Assembly: GCA_037130755.1 (NCBI GenBank)
Contig: JBAXSI010000007.1
Coordinates: 18,020-82,019 of the forward strand
Direction: 5' to 3'
Origin: UBA10649 sp037130755
Lineage (GTDB): Bacteria > Actinomycetota > Actinomycetes > S36-B12
DNA: 64,000 nt
Below are positions 41,256 to 49,799 of this stretch, in pieces (position 1 is the stretch's first letter; every line of letters starts with the position of its first letter). The notes below the pieces were generated by a model. That model was not told where the DNA came from and did no database searches. It saw only the letters and a list, made by a program, of their open reading frames with translations. The position numbers were made by a program, and so were the translations under genes.

Positions 41256-42773
41256 TCATCGTCGGTGAGACCGCTTCTCCCGCACCCGCATCACGATCCG
41301 GATTGGGGTGCCGACGAAGCCGAACTCCTCGCGAAGCCGACGCTCGATGAACCGTCGATACCCAGCCTCGAGGAACCCGGTAGTGAAGAGCGCGAACGTC
41401 GGAGGCCCGACCTGAACCTGGGCACCGAACAGGATGCGAGGCTGACGTCCACCGCGAAGCGGGTGCGGATGGGCGTCGGTGAGCTCCTTGATGAACTGAT
41501 TGAGGCGCCCGGTGGAGATGCGGGTCTCCCAGCCCTCCAGGGCTGCCTCGATCGCAACGGGGAGCTTCTCGACGTGGCGCTTGGTCTTGGCCGAGATGTT
41601 GACGCTGGGCGCCCAGGGCACCTGGACGAGATCGCGTTCGATCTCGCGCTTGAGATAGTGCCGGCGCTCCTCGTCGGTGAGGTCCCACTTGTTGTAGGCG
41701 AGAACGAGGGCACGGCCCGACTCGATGACCATGTGGATGATGCGGACGTCCTGCTCGGTCAGCGGCTCGGACGCATCGACGAGGACGATCGCGACCTCGG
41801 CGCGGTCGAGGGCCGCCTGCGTGCGCAGCGTTGCGTAGTACTCGTGACCGCTCGCCTCCTTGGCCCGACGACGAATTCCCGCGGTGTCGACGAACCACCA
41901 CCAGGTGTCCTTGAGCTTGATCAGTTCGTCGACGGGATCGACCGTTGTCCCAGCAACACTGTCGACGACGACGCGATCGCTGCCGGCCAGCGCATTGAGC
42001 AACGAGGACTTGCCGACGTTCGGCTTGCCCAGCAGGGCGACGCGGCGCGGGCCCGCCTCGCGCGACAGGCCTGAGCCCTCCTCGGGCAGCAGCGCGACGG
42101 CCGCATCGAGCAGGTCGCCGGAACCGCGACCATGGAGCGCGGAGACCGGGTGCGGCTCACCGAGTCCGAGCGACCACAAGGAGGCGGCTTCGAGTTCGGT
42201 GTTCGCGTCATCGACCTTGTTGGCGACAAGCAGCACCGGTTTGCCGGCCTTCCGGAGCACCTGCACGACGGCCTCGTCGGTGTCGGTTGCGCCGACCTTC
42301 GCATCGACGATGAACATCACGGCGTCGGCGTCGTTGATCGCCCGCTCGGCCTGCGCGGCGATGGCGGCGGCCATGCCCTTCACCTTGCGGTCCCAGCCAC
42401 CGGTGTCGATGAGGATGAAGCGGACGCCGTTCCATTCGGCCTCATAGGTGACGCGATCGCGTGTCACGCCCGGAACGTCCTCGACGACGGCCTCGCGCCG
42501 CCCGATCAACCGGTTGACGAGCGTGGACTTGCCGACGTTGGGCCGGCCGACGACGGCCAGCACCGGAAGCCCGGAATGCTCGCCACCGGGGCGCATCATC
42601 TCGTTGAGGTCGGCGTCGATGTCGCCGAACTCGGCCCGAGCCGCCACCAGGGCGGCCTCGACCGCGGCTTCGTCGTCGAGGTCGTCAGCGACGATTCCCG
42701 GCGTCGTCAAATCGTCGACGACTGAATCGTCGTCGGCGTCGAACGCCACCCAATCGTCGGTCATTTTCCCCAC
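41256..42773 (-). CDS. der: Ribosome-assembly GTPase Der (EngA)
   Basis: 505 residues with two GTPase domains in tandem: G1 motifs GRPNVGKST and GKPNVGKSS, G3 DTGGW and DTAGIR, NKVD and NKWD for G4, and a C-terminal KH-like domain (RLNQFIKELTDAHPHPLRG). It acts in 50S ribosome assembly. There is an acidic N-terminal extension of about 65 residues (MTDDWVAFDADDD onward), common in actinobacteria. It is the last gene of the cmk cluster; a start at 42764 is also possible. Confidence 0.95.
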   Translation of the reverse strand: MGKMTDDWVAFDADDDSVVDDLTTPGIVADDLDDEAAVEAALVAARAEFGDIDADLNEMMRPGGEHSGLPVLAVVGRPNVGKSTLVNRLIGRREAVVEDVPGVTRDRVTYEAEWNGVRFILIDTGGWDRKVKGMAAAIAAQAERAINDADAVMFIVDAKVGATDTDEAVVQVLRKAGKPVLLVANKVDDANTELEAASLWSLGLGEPHPVSALHGRGSGDLLDAAVALLPEEGSGLSREAGPRRVALLGKPNVGKSSLLNALAGSDRVVVDSVAGTTVDPVDELIKLKDTWWWFVDTAGIRRRAKEASGHEYYATLRTQAALDRAEVAIVLVDASEPLTEQDVRIIHMVIESGRALVLAYNKWDLTDEERRHYLKREIERDLVQVPWAPSVNISAKTKRHVEKLPVAIEAALEGWETRISTGRLNQFIKELTDAHPHPLRGGRQPRILFGAQVQVGPPTFALFTTGFLEAGYRRFIERRLREEFGFVGTPIRIVMRVREKRSHRR

Positions 42774-42804
42774 TCCAGATCACGGCTTTTGCCTTGATCT
42801 TGCC

Positions 42805-43425
42805 CTATGGCCGCCCGCCCATTCGCATCACGGCCACCTGCTCGGCATCCGCGAGCAACTGGCGCACCTGCTCCGTGAGGGCCGAACGGGTGCCCGAACG
42901 AAGTGCATCCCCCGGCGCATGGACTGTCGATGGCGCCATGAAGAACACGTCGATCCTCGATCGCGGGCGCGGCGGGTCGGTGGGGACGGTGCCGTCGGCC
43001 CCGAGCAGAACGACCGGCATGACCTGAACGCCAGCGGCGGCGAGGTAGCCGATCGGCACGGACGAGCCCGCCACGAGGACCGCGCGGTCGTCCGCCAGGG
43101 CCACAAGCGCCCGCCGTTGGGTCGTGATCGCGTAAGGCCCGCTCAAGGGCAGGTCACCCGCCGACGTGAGGACTCCGACGGGCATCGCGCGAGCCATCGC
43201 CTCGTTGGCCACGACGTGAATGGGTCGCGGTGACAGCGCGCGCACCAGGGATCCGGCGAGAACGGCCTCGCAGCGGGTCACCATGAGAAGCGGTCCCGTC
43301 GTCCCGACGTGGTGGGCGCCGTGCGGACGAAGTTGATACGTCATGCGGAGTGCGGCCGATGTGAGGTTGCGGGCATGCGCCGCGCCGTGCCAGGACGGCG
43401 GCTCGACCTCGACCAGAGGGGTCAC
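42805..43425 (-). CDS. Degenerate PlsC-like acyltransferase
   Basis: 206 residues between cmk and der, where actinobacteria normally carry a lysophosphatidic-acid-type acyltransferase. The overall strand pattern is kept (PLLMVTRCEAVLAGSLV, IHVVANEAMARAMPVG, LSGPYAITTQRRALVAL, VMPVVLLG), but the catalytic HX4D motif is missing: the aligned positions are Cys52 and Ala57. FPEG is replaced by VAGSS. Catalysis as a typical acyltransferase is doubtful. It overlaps cmk by four bases, so it is expressed with it. Confidence 0.65.
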   Translation of the reverse strand: MTPLVEVEPPSWHGAAHARNLTSAALRMTYQLRPHGAHHVGTTGPLLMVTRCEAVLAGSLVRALSPRPIHVVANEAMARAMPVGVLTSAGDLPLSGPYAITTQRRALVALADDRAVLVAGSSVPIGYLAAAGVQVMPVVLLGADGTVPTDPPRPRSRIDVFFMAPSTVHAPGDALRSGTRSALTEQVRQLLADAEQVAVMRMGGRP

Positions 43426-44153
43426 GATCGCGCCGGCAGGTCCGCGACCAGCCCCACGATCTGCGCGACGACCTCGTCGAGGCTCATCGACGTCGTGTCG
43501 ACGACGACAGCGTCCGGCGCGACGGTGAGGGGCGATGCGGCCCGGCCGGAGTCCTTGGCATCGCGCACGAGCAGCGCCGTCTGGGTCTCTGCGACGTCGA
43601 CGGCGGACTTGCCGAGGTCCAGGTCCTGCGCCGCACGTCGGCGGGCACGCTCGGCCGGGTCCGCGGTGATGAACAGCTTCAGGTCTGCGTCGGGCAGCAC
43701 GACCGTGGTGATATCACGTCCTTCGACCACGATGCCGGTCCCGGCAGAGACCGCCGAAGACACCTCGTGACGCTGGATCCGCACCAGCCGCTCCCGCACG
43801 GCCGGCACTGCACTGACGGCGCTGACCGCACCGGTGACCTCGTCACGTCTGATCGGCGAGGAGACATTGGTCTGGCCGACATGGATGGACGGCGCAAGCG
43901 GATCGGTGCCGCTGATGATCGACACGGCGTCCATGGCGCTGACGACGGCCTCGGGATCGTCGACGTCGACACCTGCGTCGAGCATGGCCCAGGTCATCGC
44001 CCGGTACATCGCGCCGGTGTCGAGGTAGCGGAAACCGAGGCGGTCTGCGACCGCGCGGCAGACGCTGGACTTGCCGGAGCCGGCCGGCCCGTCGACGGCG
44101 ATCACAGGGGTGTCCACGGAGCCGAGCCTAGGGGGCCGGTCCACCGAGGTCAT
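43422..44153 (-). CDS. cmk: Cytidylate kinase
   Basis: 243 residues. Phosphorylates CMP and dCMP. P-loop DGPAGSGKSS, LDTGAMYRAMTW, GIVVEGRDITTVVLPDADLK, ITADPAERARRRAAQ, and VDTTSMSLDEV match the family. ATG 44153 overlaps the stop of the phosphorylase gene (ATGA), and its own stop overlaps the acyltransferase-like gene, so it is translationally coupled on both sides. A longer frame to 44252 is not needed. Confidence 0.94.
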   Translation of the reverse strand: MTSVDRPPRLGSVDTPVIAVDGPAGSGKSSVCRAVADRLGFRYLDTGAMYRAMTWAMLDAGVDVDDPEAVVSAMDAVSIISGTDPLAPSIHVGQTNVSSPIRRDEVTGAVSAVSAVPAVRERLVRIQRHEVSSAVSAGTGIVVEGRDITTVVLPDADLKLFITADPAERARRRAAQDLDLGKSAVDVAETQTALLVRDAKDSGRAASPLTVAPDAVVVDTTSMSLDEVVAQIVGLVADLPARS

Positions 44154-44971
44154 GAACGCGTGGCCACCGGAAGGCGAAGGACGGCATCGACGGCAACCCA
44201 GAAGAGCCGCTCGCGCACGTCCATGGCCAGGTGCCAGCCCCGCTGCTCCCAATCCTCGCCGGCCAGCGAGTCCCCCGCATAGAGCAGGTTGGCCATGCGC
44301 ACGCCCCGGAACCGGGCCACGGCAAGCAGGGCCGAGGCCTCCATGTCAACGCTGATGCAACCCTCGGCGACGCGGCGGTCGGTGCGCTCGCGGGTCTCGC
44401 GGTAGGGAGCATCCGTGGTCCAAGTGCGTCCGACGATGAACGGCAAGCCCGCCTCGTCCAGCGCTTGGCCGAGTGCCGTCACCGCGACTGGCTCCGCCTC
44501 GACGACGCGACTGGCCGCCAAGTAGTGGAAGGACGTCCCTTCGTCCCGCACCGCGCTGTCGACCACGATGGCGTGACCCATGACCAGTTCCGGCACTAGG
44601 CAGCCAGCTCCCCCAACGGCCACGAATTCCCGTCCCCCCAGCGCGATCACCTCCTCCATGAACCCTGCGGCGAGTGGCGCACCCACGCCGGGATGCATCA
44701 CGGCCACACGCGAGCCCTCGTAGGAGATCTCGAGGACATCGTGGGACCCGTGTGCCCACGTGAACGTCTCCAGGAGCCTGGTGTCCGAACGGGCAGCGAT
44801 GGCATCGATGATCTCGGAGAAGAAGCACAGCACCACTCGCGACGGCATGTCGATACGTACGACGACCCGAGTGGGTTCGATGATGCCGGCGGATTCAAGG
44901 TCGTCTTCGAGAAGTGGGACGACCTCAGAGTGGCTGTCCTCCGGGAGTCGTTCGGTGCCCATGCCCAGCAA
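44150..44971 (-). CDS. Nucleoside phosphorylase-family protein
   Basis: 273 residues. PNP/UDP phosphorylase fold: VAVMHPGVGAPLAAGFMEEVIALGGREFVAVGGAG (phosphate-binding and strand region), DEGTSFHY, TTDAPYRET, and CISVDMEASALLAVA with the ribose-binding Glu. Uridine phosphorylase-like activity is plausible. It sits between tyrA and cmk, an unusual place for such a gene. ATG 44971 or 44962 may be the start. Confidence 0.83.
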   Translation of the reverse strand: MLGMGTERLPEDSHSEVVPLLEDDLESAGIIEPTRVVVRIDMPSRVVLCFFSEIIDAIAARSDTRLLETFTWAHGSHDVLEISYEGSRVAVMHPGVGAPLAAGFMEEVIALGGREFVAVGGAGCLVPELVMGHAIVVDSAVRDEGTSFHYLAASRVVEAEPVAVTALGQALDEAGLPFIVGRTWTTDAPYRETRERTDRRVAEGCISVDMEASALLAVARFRGVRMANLLYAGDSLAGEDWEQRGWHLAMDVRERLFWVAVDAVLRLPVATRS

Positions 44972-45000
44972 GTGTAGGAACGTGAAGCCCGTAGACGGCC

Positions 45001-46116
45001 CTAGGCGCGCACGTCGAACTCGCGCTCACGCAGCGCGGAGATCAGCTTCTCCCCCGCCTCCGGTCGCACGTATAGCGCAACGAGGCCGCTCGGGCGGCCG
45101 AACACGTGCTCGATGCGGATGTCCTCGAGGTTCACCGAGGCATCGCCGACCGCGGCGAAGAGCCGAGCCAGTTCGCCCGGCCGGTCGGCCACGATGACGC
45201 TGATCTCGCGATAGGCGGACGGCGCCGCACCATGCTTGCCGGGGATGCGCTGCTGGCCTGCGACACCCAACGCCAGCACCTCGGCGACCTCCGCCTCGAC
45301 CGTGTCGAGGGATGCGTTGTCGGCCATCTCGCGAAGTGCGGCCACCGTGCGCTGCAGGTCGCGGACCACGCCGTCGATCACGTCGGCGACAGGTCCGGCG
45401 TTCGCCGCGAGGATGTCCGACCACATGCCAACGTTCGATGCCGCGATGCGAGTCATGTCACGAAGTCCCTGCCCCGCGATCCGCACGTGGTCGGCGTCGG
45501 CATCCAGCAACTGGCCTGCCAGCACGCTCGACAGGACCTGCGGAGTGTGCGAGACGAGTGCGACCGCCGAGTCGTGGTCTGCTGACGACATCTCGACCGG
45601 GAACGCCCCGCATGCCGAGACGAGCCGGTGCACCTGGCGCACATGCTCGATCCCGCTCGTGGGCAGCGGTGTGACGACCCAGAGCCGGTCGTCCATGAGG
45701 TCAGCGCGCGCGCCCGCTGCTCCGCTCACCTCACGCCCCGCCATCGGGTGACCACCGACCAGTCGATGCGCATCAGCGCCCAGTGCGATGGCATCGGCAA
45801 TGACCCGCGCCTTCACCGACGTCACGTCCGTGATCGTCGCATCGGAGAATCGCGACGAGGCGTCGGCGATCACCGCGGGTGCGTAGCGGGGAGGAACGGC
45901 CACCACGACGAGGCAGGGCTGCTCGTCACCGGACAGGACGCGCCCGGCCCCCGCCTCCTGCGCGACGCGGAGGTTCTCCACGTCGACGTCCGAGAGGAGC
46001 ACGTCCACGCCGGCACGACGCAATCCCAAGGCAACGGACGTCCCGATGAGACCCGTGCCGATGACGAGGACGGGCCGGTCGAAGACTGGAGTGCTGGCGT
46101 CGGCGCCGAAGGTCAT
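45001..46116 (-). CDS. tyrA: Prephenate dehydrogenase with ACT domain
   Basis: 371 residues. Oxidises prephenate toward tyrosine. N-terminal Rossmann motif VIGTGLIGTSVALGLRRAG, VTSVKARV, LVGGHPMAGRE, the helical dimerisation region (SADHDSAVALVSHTPQVLSS), then a C-terminal ACT domain (ISVIVADRPGELARLFAAVG) likely binding tyrosine as regulator. Start overlaps the aroH stop by four bases. It is read from the same operon as aroH, the preceding enzyme. Confidence 0.93.
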   Translation of the reverse strand: MTFGADASTPVFDRPVLVIGTGLIGTSVALGLRRAGVDVLLSDVDVENLRVAQEAGAGRVLSGDEQPCLVVVAVPPRYAPAVIADASSRFSDATITDVTSVKARVIADAIALGADAHRLVGGHPMAGREVSGAAGARADLMDDRLWVVTPLPTSGIEHVRQVHRLVSACGAFPVEMSSADHDSAVALVSHTPQVLSSVLAGQLLDADADHVRIAGQGLRDMTRIAASNVGMWSDILAANAGPVADVIDGVVRDLQRTVAALREMADNASLDTVEAEVAEVLALGVAGQQRIPGKHGAAPSAYREISVIVADRPGELARLFAAVGDASVNLEDIRIEHVFGRPSGLVALYVRPEAGEKLISALREREFDVRA

Positions 46117-46475
46117 TGCACGAGGTCCTGTCGCAGCACCTCGGCGCCGCGCAGGTACACGTGCGAGATCTGCGAGCGCGGCATGTCCACGTCGATGTGC
46201 ATCAGGACCCGCACCACACGCTCAAGGGCACCGGCGACGTCCATCTCCTGGGCGCAGAGCAGTGGGACGTCGACAAGGCCGATCGCGCGGGCGCCGACCG
46301 CCGGGAAGGAACACGTCAGGTCGGGCGTGCCAGTCAGGATCACGCTGACGAGGTCGTCGCTGGTCAGCGAGTTTCGGGCCATCATCTCCGTCAGGAGTTC
46401 GCCCACCGCCTCGATCATCTCCGCCTTGTCGTCGGCGGACAAGCACGTTGCGCCTCGAATCCCACGCAGCGCCAT
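46113..46475 (-). CDS. aroH: Chorismate mutase, AroH type
   Basis: 120 residues. Converts chorismate to prephenate, the substrate of TyrA encoded next. AroH-family features: RGIRGATCLSADDK, the trimeric fold pattern with ILTGTPDLTCSFPAVGAR and HVYLRGAEVLRQDL. ATG 46475 is used; it is 73 bases from the rluB stop. Overlap with tyrA links the two consecutive steps. The family differs from the AroQ mutase common elsewhere. Confidence 0.92.
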   Translation of the reverse strand: MALRGIRGATCLSADDKAEMIEAVGELLTEMMARNSLTSDDLVSVILTGTPDLTCSFPAVGARAIGLVDVPLLCAQEMDVAGALERVVRVLMHIDVDMPRSQISHVYLRGAEVLRQDLVQ

Positions 46476-46548
46476 CGACGTCGCTCCCCTCGGCATCGCC
46501 GGCGGGCCACCGGCCGCACCACTGTACCGAGGGGGCCGGTCCGACCCG

Positions 46549-47292
46549 CTAGAGACCGACCGCCGTGTAGAGCGCCCGCAGTTCCGGGCCGGTGATGGCG
46601 CGCAGGACCCCGGGACGCTGCTGGCCGAGGTGCACCGGCCCGATGCGGGTGCGGACCAGGTCGGTGACGGGGTAGCCGACCTCGGCCATCATTCGCCGAA
46701 CGATGCGATTGCGACCCTCGTGGATGACGAGCTCGACCAGCGAGCGGTCCGGGGTCTTCTGCACCAACCGCGCCGAGTCGCATCGAGCCGGGCCATCATC
46801 GAGCTGGACACCGTCGCGGAGGGCGCGTAGTGCCTGTGTGGTCACCTGCCCGCGAACCGTGGCGATGTAGGTCTTGTCGATCTCATGTGAGGGGTGACCG
46901 AGCCGGTTCGCCAGCTCGCCATCGTTGGTGAGGATCAGCAGTCCCTCGGTGTCGGCGTCGAGCCGTCCGACATGGAACAGCCGCTCGGCTCGATCGCGCA
47001 GGTAGTCGCCCACGCACGGTCGGCCCTGCTCGTCGGACATCGTGGTGACCACACCGCGAGGCTTGTTGAAGGCGAGCACCGAAATGTCGGGCGCTGTCGG
47101 CACGCGCTCGCCATCCACCCGCACGACTGCCGTGAGCGGATCGATGCGCATCCCCTGCTCGGTGACCAGCCTGCCGTCGACCTCGACCCGACCCTGGTCG
47201 ATGAGCGCCTCGCAGGCGCGACGGCTCCCGAGTCCGGCCAGGGCCAGCACCTTCTGGAGCCTGACGAGGTTCGCGTCGTCGCGCTCAGGCAT
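46549..47292 (-). CDS. rluB: 23S rRNA pseudouridine synthase RluB-type
   Basis: 247 residues. S4 RNA-binding domain at the N-terminus (RLQKVLALAGLGSRRACEAL), followed by the RsuA/RluB catalytic domain with the catalytic Asp in GRLDADTEGLLILTNDG, FNKPRGVVTTMSD, and HEGRNRIVRRM. It modifies uridine in large-subunit rRNA or a related site. It starts 19 bases after the scpB stop and belongs to the scpA-scpB-rluB unit common to actinobacteria and firmicutes. Confidence 0.93.
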   Translation of the reverse strand: MPERDDANLVRLQKVLALAGLGSRRACEALIDQGRVEVDGRLVTEQGMRIDPLTAVVRVDGERVPTAPDISVLAFNKPRGVVTTMSDEQGRPCVGDYLRDRAERLFHVGRLDADTEGLLILTNDGELANRLGHPSHEIDKTYIATVRGQVTTQALRALRDGVQLDDGPARCDSARLVQKTPDRSLVELVIHEGRNRIVRRMMAEVGYPVTDLVRTRIGPVHLGQQRPGVLRAITGPELRALYTAVGL

Positions 47293-47310
47293 GACGAGCC
47301 GGGGCTGACA

Positions 47311-47976
47311 TCACTCGATGCCCGAGACCGAGTCCAGGACGTCCTCCAGCTCGGACAGATCGGGCAGGTGCTCGGCCAGGGGCGGCAGGTCGTCGAGGGA
47401 CGCGATGCCCATGCGCTCGAGGAAGTACGACGTCGTGCGGTACAGGTGCGCTCCGGACTCGCCGTCGTGCCCGGCCTCCGCAATCAGGCCCCGGGAGAGC
47501 AGCGTGCGGATGACGCCGTCGACGTTGACGCCGCGCACAGCGCTGACGCGTCCGCGGGTGAGCGGCTGCCGGTAGGCGATCACCGCCAGGGTCTCGAGGG
47601 ATGCCTGCGTCAACCGGGCCTGCTGGCCGTCGAGCACGAATCGCTCGACGAGCGGCGCGCAGTCCACGCGCGTGTAGTAGCGCCAGCCACCGGCGACCTC
47701 GCGAAGGTCGAAGCCGCGACCCTGAGCGGTGTACTCCTCGGCGAGCTGCCGCACGACCTCGTCCACCTCCCCGGACGGGCTGCGCGTCGCTGCGGCGAGG
47801 TCCATGACGGTCATCGGCTCGTCCGCCAGGAGAAGCAGTGCCTCCACCGCTGCTGACAGCGAGGGCGCGCCAAGGCTCTGGTCGACGTCATCGGTCGTCG
47901 CTGACTCGAGGTCCTCGATCTGCTCGTCGGCGACTTCGTCCTGATCCTCGACGGCGACGTCGTTCGCGTCAGTCAT
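47311..47976 (-). CDS. scpB: Condensin subunit ScpB
   Basis: 221 residues. Two winged-helix domains: AAVEALLLLADEPMTVMDLA and TQASLETLAVIAYRQPLTRGRVSAVRGVNVDGVIRTLLSRGLI. Binds ScpA and SMC for chromosome condensation. The acidic N-terminal 40 residues look disordered. ATG 47976 is eight bases inside the scpA end, so coupling is likely. SMC itself is not in the window. Confidence 0.94.
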   Translation of the reverse strand: MTDANDVAVEDQDEVADEQIEDLESATTDDVDQSLGAPSLSAAVEALLLLADEPMTVMDLAAATRSPSGEVDEVVRQLAEEYTAQGRGFDLREVAGGWRYYTRVDCAPLVERFVLDGQQARLTQASLETLAVIAYRQPLTRGRVSAVRGVNVDGVIRTLLSRGLIAEAGHDGESGAHLYRTTSYFLERMGIASLDDLPPLAEHLPDLSELEDVLDSVSGIE

Positions 47977-48835
47977 GTGTCTGCTCCTCCTCGGTAACGA
48001 CCACACCGTCGACCTCACGGTCGACTTCGCGCTCGACGTCGAACTCATCTGTCACCTGGATGTCGGCATCGTCGGCACCCGTCCAGCGGATCGTCAGGTC
48101 GCCGAGCGGCGTCAACTGCTCGAAGGCCACCACCTGCTCGCGGTACAGCTCGAGGAGGGCGAGGAATCGTCCGACCACGACAAGGGTCGTGTCGCTGTCG
48201 GCGATCAGCGCCCGGAAGGTGATGGTGCCGTGCCGACGCAGACGCTCGACGATGATCTGCGCCTGCTCGCGGACACTGACCCGCTGCACGTGGATGTGCG
48301 CCGTCGACACCTCCTGCACCGGCTTGGGCGCCAGCGCCCGAGCGGCCATGGCAGCGAACTGGTCGATGCCGAGCCCGATCAGGACTTCCGGCAGCATGGC
48401 AGCGAACTGCGGCTCCAGCCCCACCGTGCGCGGGTAGCTTCGGCTTGCGCGCGCCATACGCTCGGCGAACAGCGCCGAGACCTCCTTGTAGGCGCGGTAC
48501 TGAAGGAGTCGGGCGAAGAGCAGGTCGCGCGCCTCGAGCAGGGCGAGATCCTCCTCGTCCTCGACCTCCCCGCTGGGCAGCAGCCGCGCGGCCTTCAGGT
48601 CGAGCAGTGTCGCTGCGACAACCAGGAAGCCACTGGCCTCATCGAGGTCCCAGCCCGTGCCCTGGCCGCGGATGTAGCCGATGAACTCGTCCGTCACCTG
48701 ATGCAGTGCGAGTTCGGTCACCTCGAGCTTGTGCTTGGAGATGAGCGTGAGGAGGAGGTCGAACGGGCCGTCGAACTCGCCGACACGCACCATGAAGCCG
48801 GATGCCGGCGCATCCGCCTCGGTGGGCGTGCTCAC
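47969..48835 (-). CDS. scpA: Condensin kleisin subunit ScpA
   Basis: 288 residues. Kleisin of the SMC complex: N-terminal GFMVRVGEFDGPFDLLLTLISKHKLEVTELAL, KAARLLPSGE and VSALFAERMARASRSY, C-terminal winged helix VSVREQAQIIVERLRRHG and VVVGRFLALLELYREQVV. Links the heads of SMC. Its ATG region overlaps the parA stop by four bases and it overlaps scpB by eight, so the three are coupled. Confidence 0.94.
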   Translation of the reverse strand: MSTPTEADAPASGFMVRVGEFDGPFDLLLTLISKHKLEVTELALHQVTDEFIGYIRGQGTGWDLDEASGFLVVAATLLDLKAARLLPSGEVEDEEDLALLEARDLLFARLLQYRAYKEVSALFAERMARASRSYPRTVGLEPQFAAMLPEVLIGLGIDQFAAMAARALAPKPVQEVSTAHIHVQRVSVREQAQIIVERLRRHGTITFRALIADSDTTLVVVGRFLALLELYREQVVAFEQLTPLGDLTIRWTGADDADIQVTDEFDVEREVDREVDGVVVTEEEQTHD

Positions 48836-49767
48836 CTGGCCAGGACCTCCCGTGCCAACTGGATGTAGGCCTCAGAACCGGAACTGCCCGGTGCAAACGC
48901 AGTGATCGGCTCGCCTGCCACCGCGGCATCCGGGAACTTGACCGTGCGATTGATGACGGTGGTGAACACGAGGTCACCGAACGCCTGCTGCACGGTGGAC
49001 AGGACCTCACGGCTGTGCAGCGTGCGCGGGTCGTACATCGTGGGGAGGACGCCGATGACCTGAAGGGTCGGGTTGAGCCGCGAGGTCACCTTGTCGATCG
49101 TGTCCTTCAGGAGTGCGACGCCGCGAAGCGCGAAGTACTCGGTCTCCATCGGGATGATGACGCCACTGCTGGCGGTGAGCGCGTTCAGGGTGAGCAGGCC
49201 CAGCGACGGCTGGCAGTCGATGAGGACGATGTCGTACTCGTCCATCACCGGAGCCAGGGCGCGCCCGAGAGCGTGCTCGCGGCCCACCTCGCTGACGAGT
49301 TGCACCTCCGCGGCAGACAGGTCGATGTTGCTCGGCAGCAGGTCCAGGTTCTCGATGTCGGTCGAGATGATGACGTCACCGACGTGGCAGTCGTGCTGGG
49401 TGAGCAGGTTGTAGATCGTCAGGTCGAGCTCATTGGGATTGATGCCCAGCGACACCGACAGGGCGCCCTGCGGATCGAAGTCCACCAGGAGCACGCGGCG
49501 GCCGTAGCCGGCGAGCGCGGCCCCAAGGCTCACGGTCGAGGTCGTCTTGCCGACCCCGCCCTTCTGGTTGACCATGGCGATCACCCGCGCCGGACCATGC
49601 GAGGTGAGCACGGGAGGCTCGGGGATGACCGCAGCGGTCGTCACGACGCCCGCGGGGGGCTGCTCTGACAGATCGTCGGCGATGACTGCTCCTAGCTGCT
49701 CGATGGGGACGTCGAGGGCGGGGGCCTCCCACGCCGGCAGCCCCTGACCGGGGCCTTCTGACTCCAT
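48832..49767 (-). CDS. parA: ParA/Soj-family ATPase
   Basis: 311 residues. Deviant Walker A MVNQKGGVGKTTST, then LLVDFDPQGALSVSLG, VLIDCQPSLGLLTLNAL, and VNLD-like DKVTSRLNP. ATP-dependent chromosome or protein positioning. No parB or parS is nearby, as for the Rv1708-type ParA in this locus, so the partner is unclear. The first 58 residues are a Pro/Ala-rich extension. ATG 49767 follows AAGGAGGAACAACC; the longer frame upstream is not credible. Confidence 0.92.
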   Translation of the reverse strand: MESEGPGQGLPAWEAPALDVPIEQLGAVIADDLSEQPPAGVVTTAAVIPEPPVLTSHGPARVIAMVNQKGGVGKTTSTVSLGAALAGYGRRVLLVDFDPQGALSVSLGINPNELDLTIYNLLTQHDCHVGDVIISTDIENLDLLPSNIDLSAAEVQLVSEVGREHALGRALAPVMDEYDIVLIDCQPSLGLLTLNALTASSGVIIPMETEYFALRGVALLKDTIDKVTSRLNPTLQVIGVLPTMYDPRTLHSREVLSTVQQAFGDLVFTTVINRTVKFPDAAVAGEPITAFAPGSSGSEAYIQLAREVLAR

Positions 49768-49799
49768 GGTTGTTCCTCCTTCGAGCGGCGCCTGTGAGC

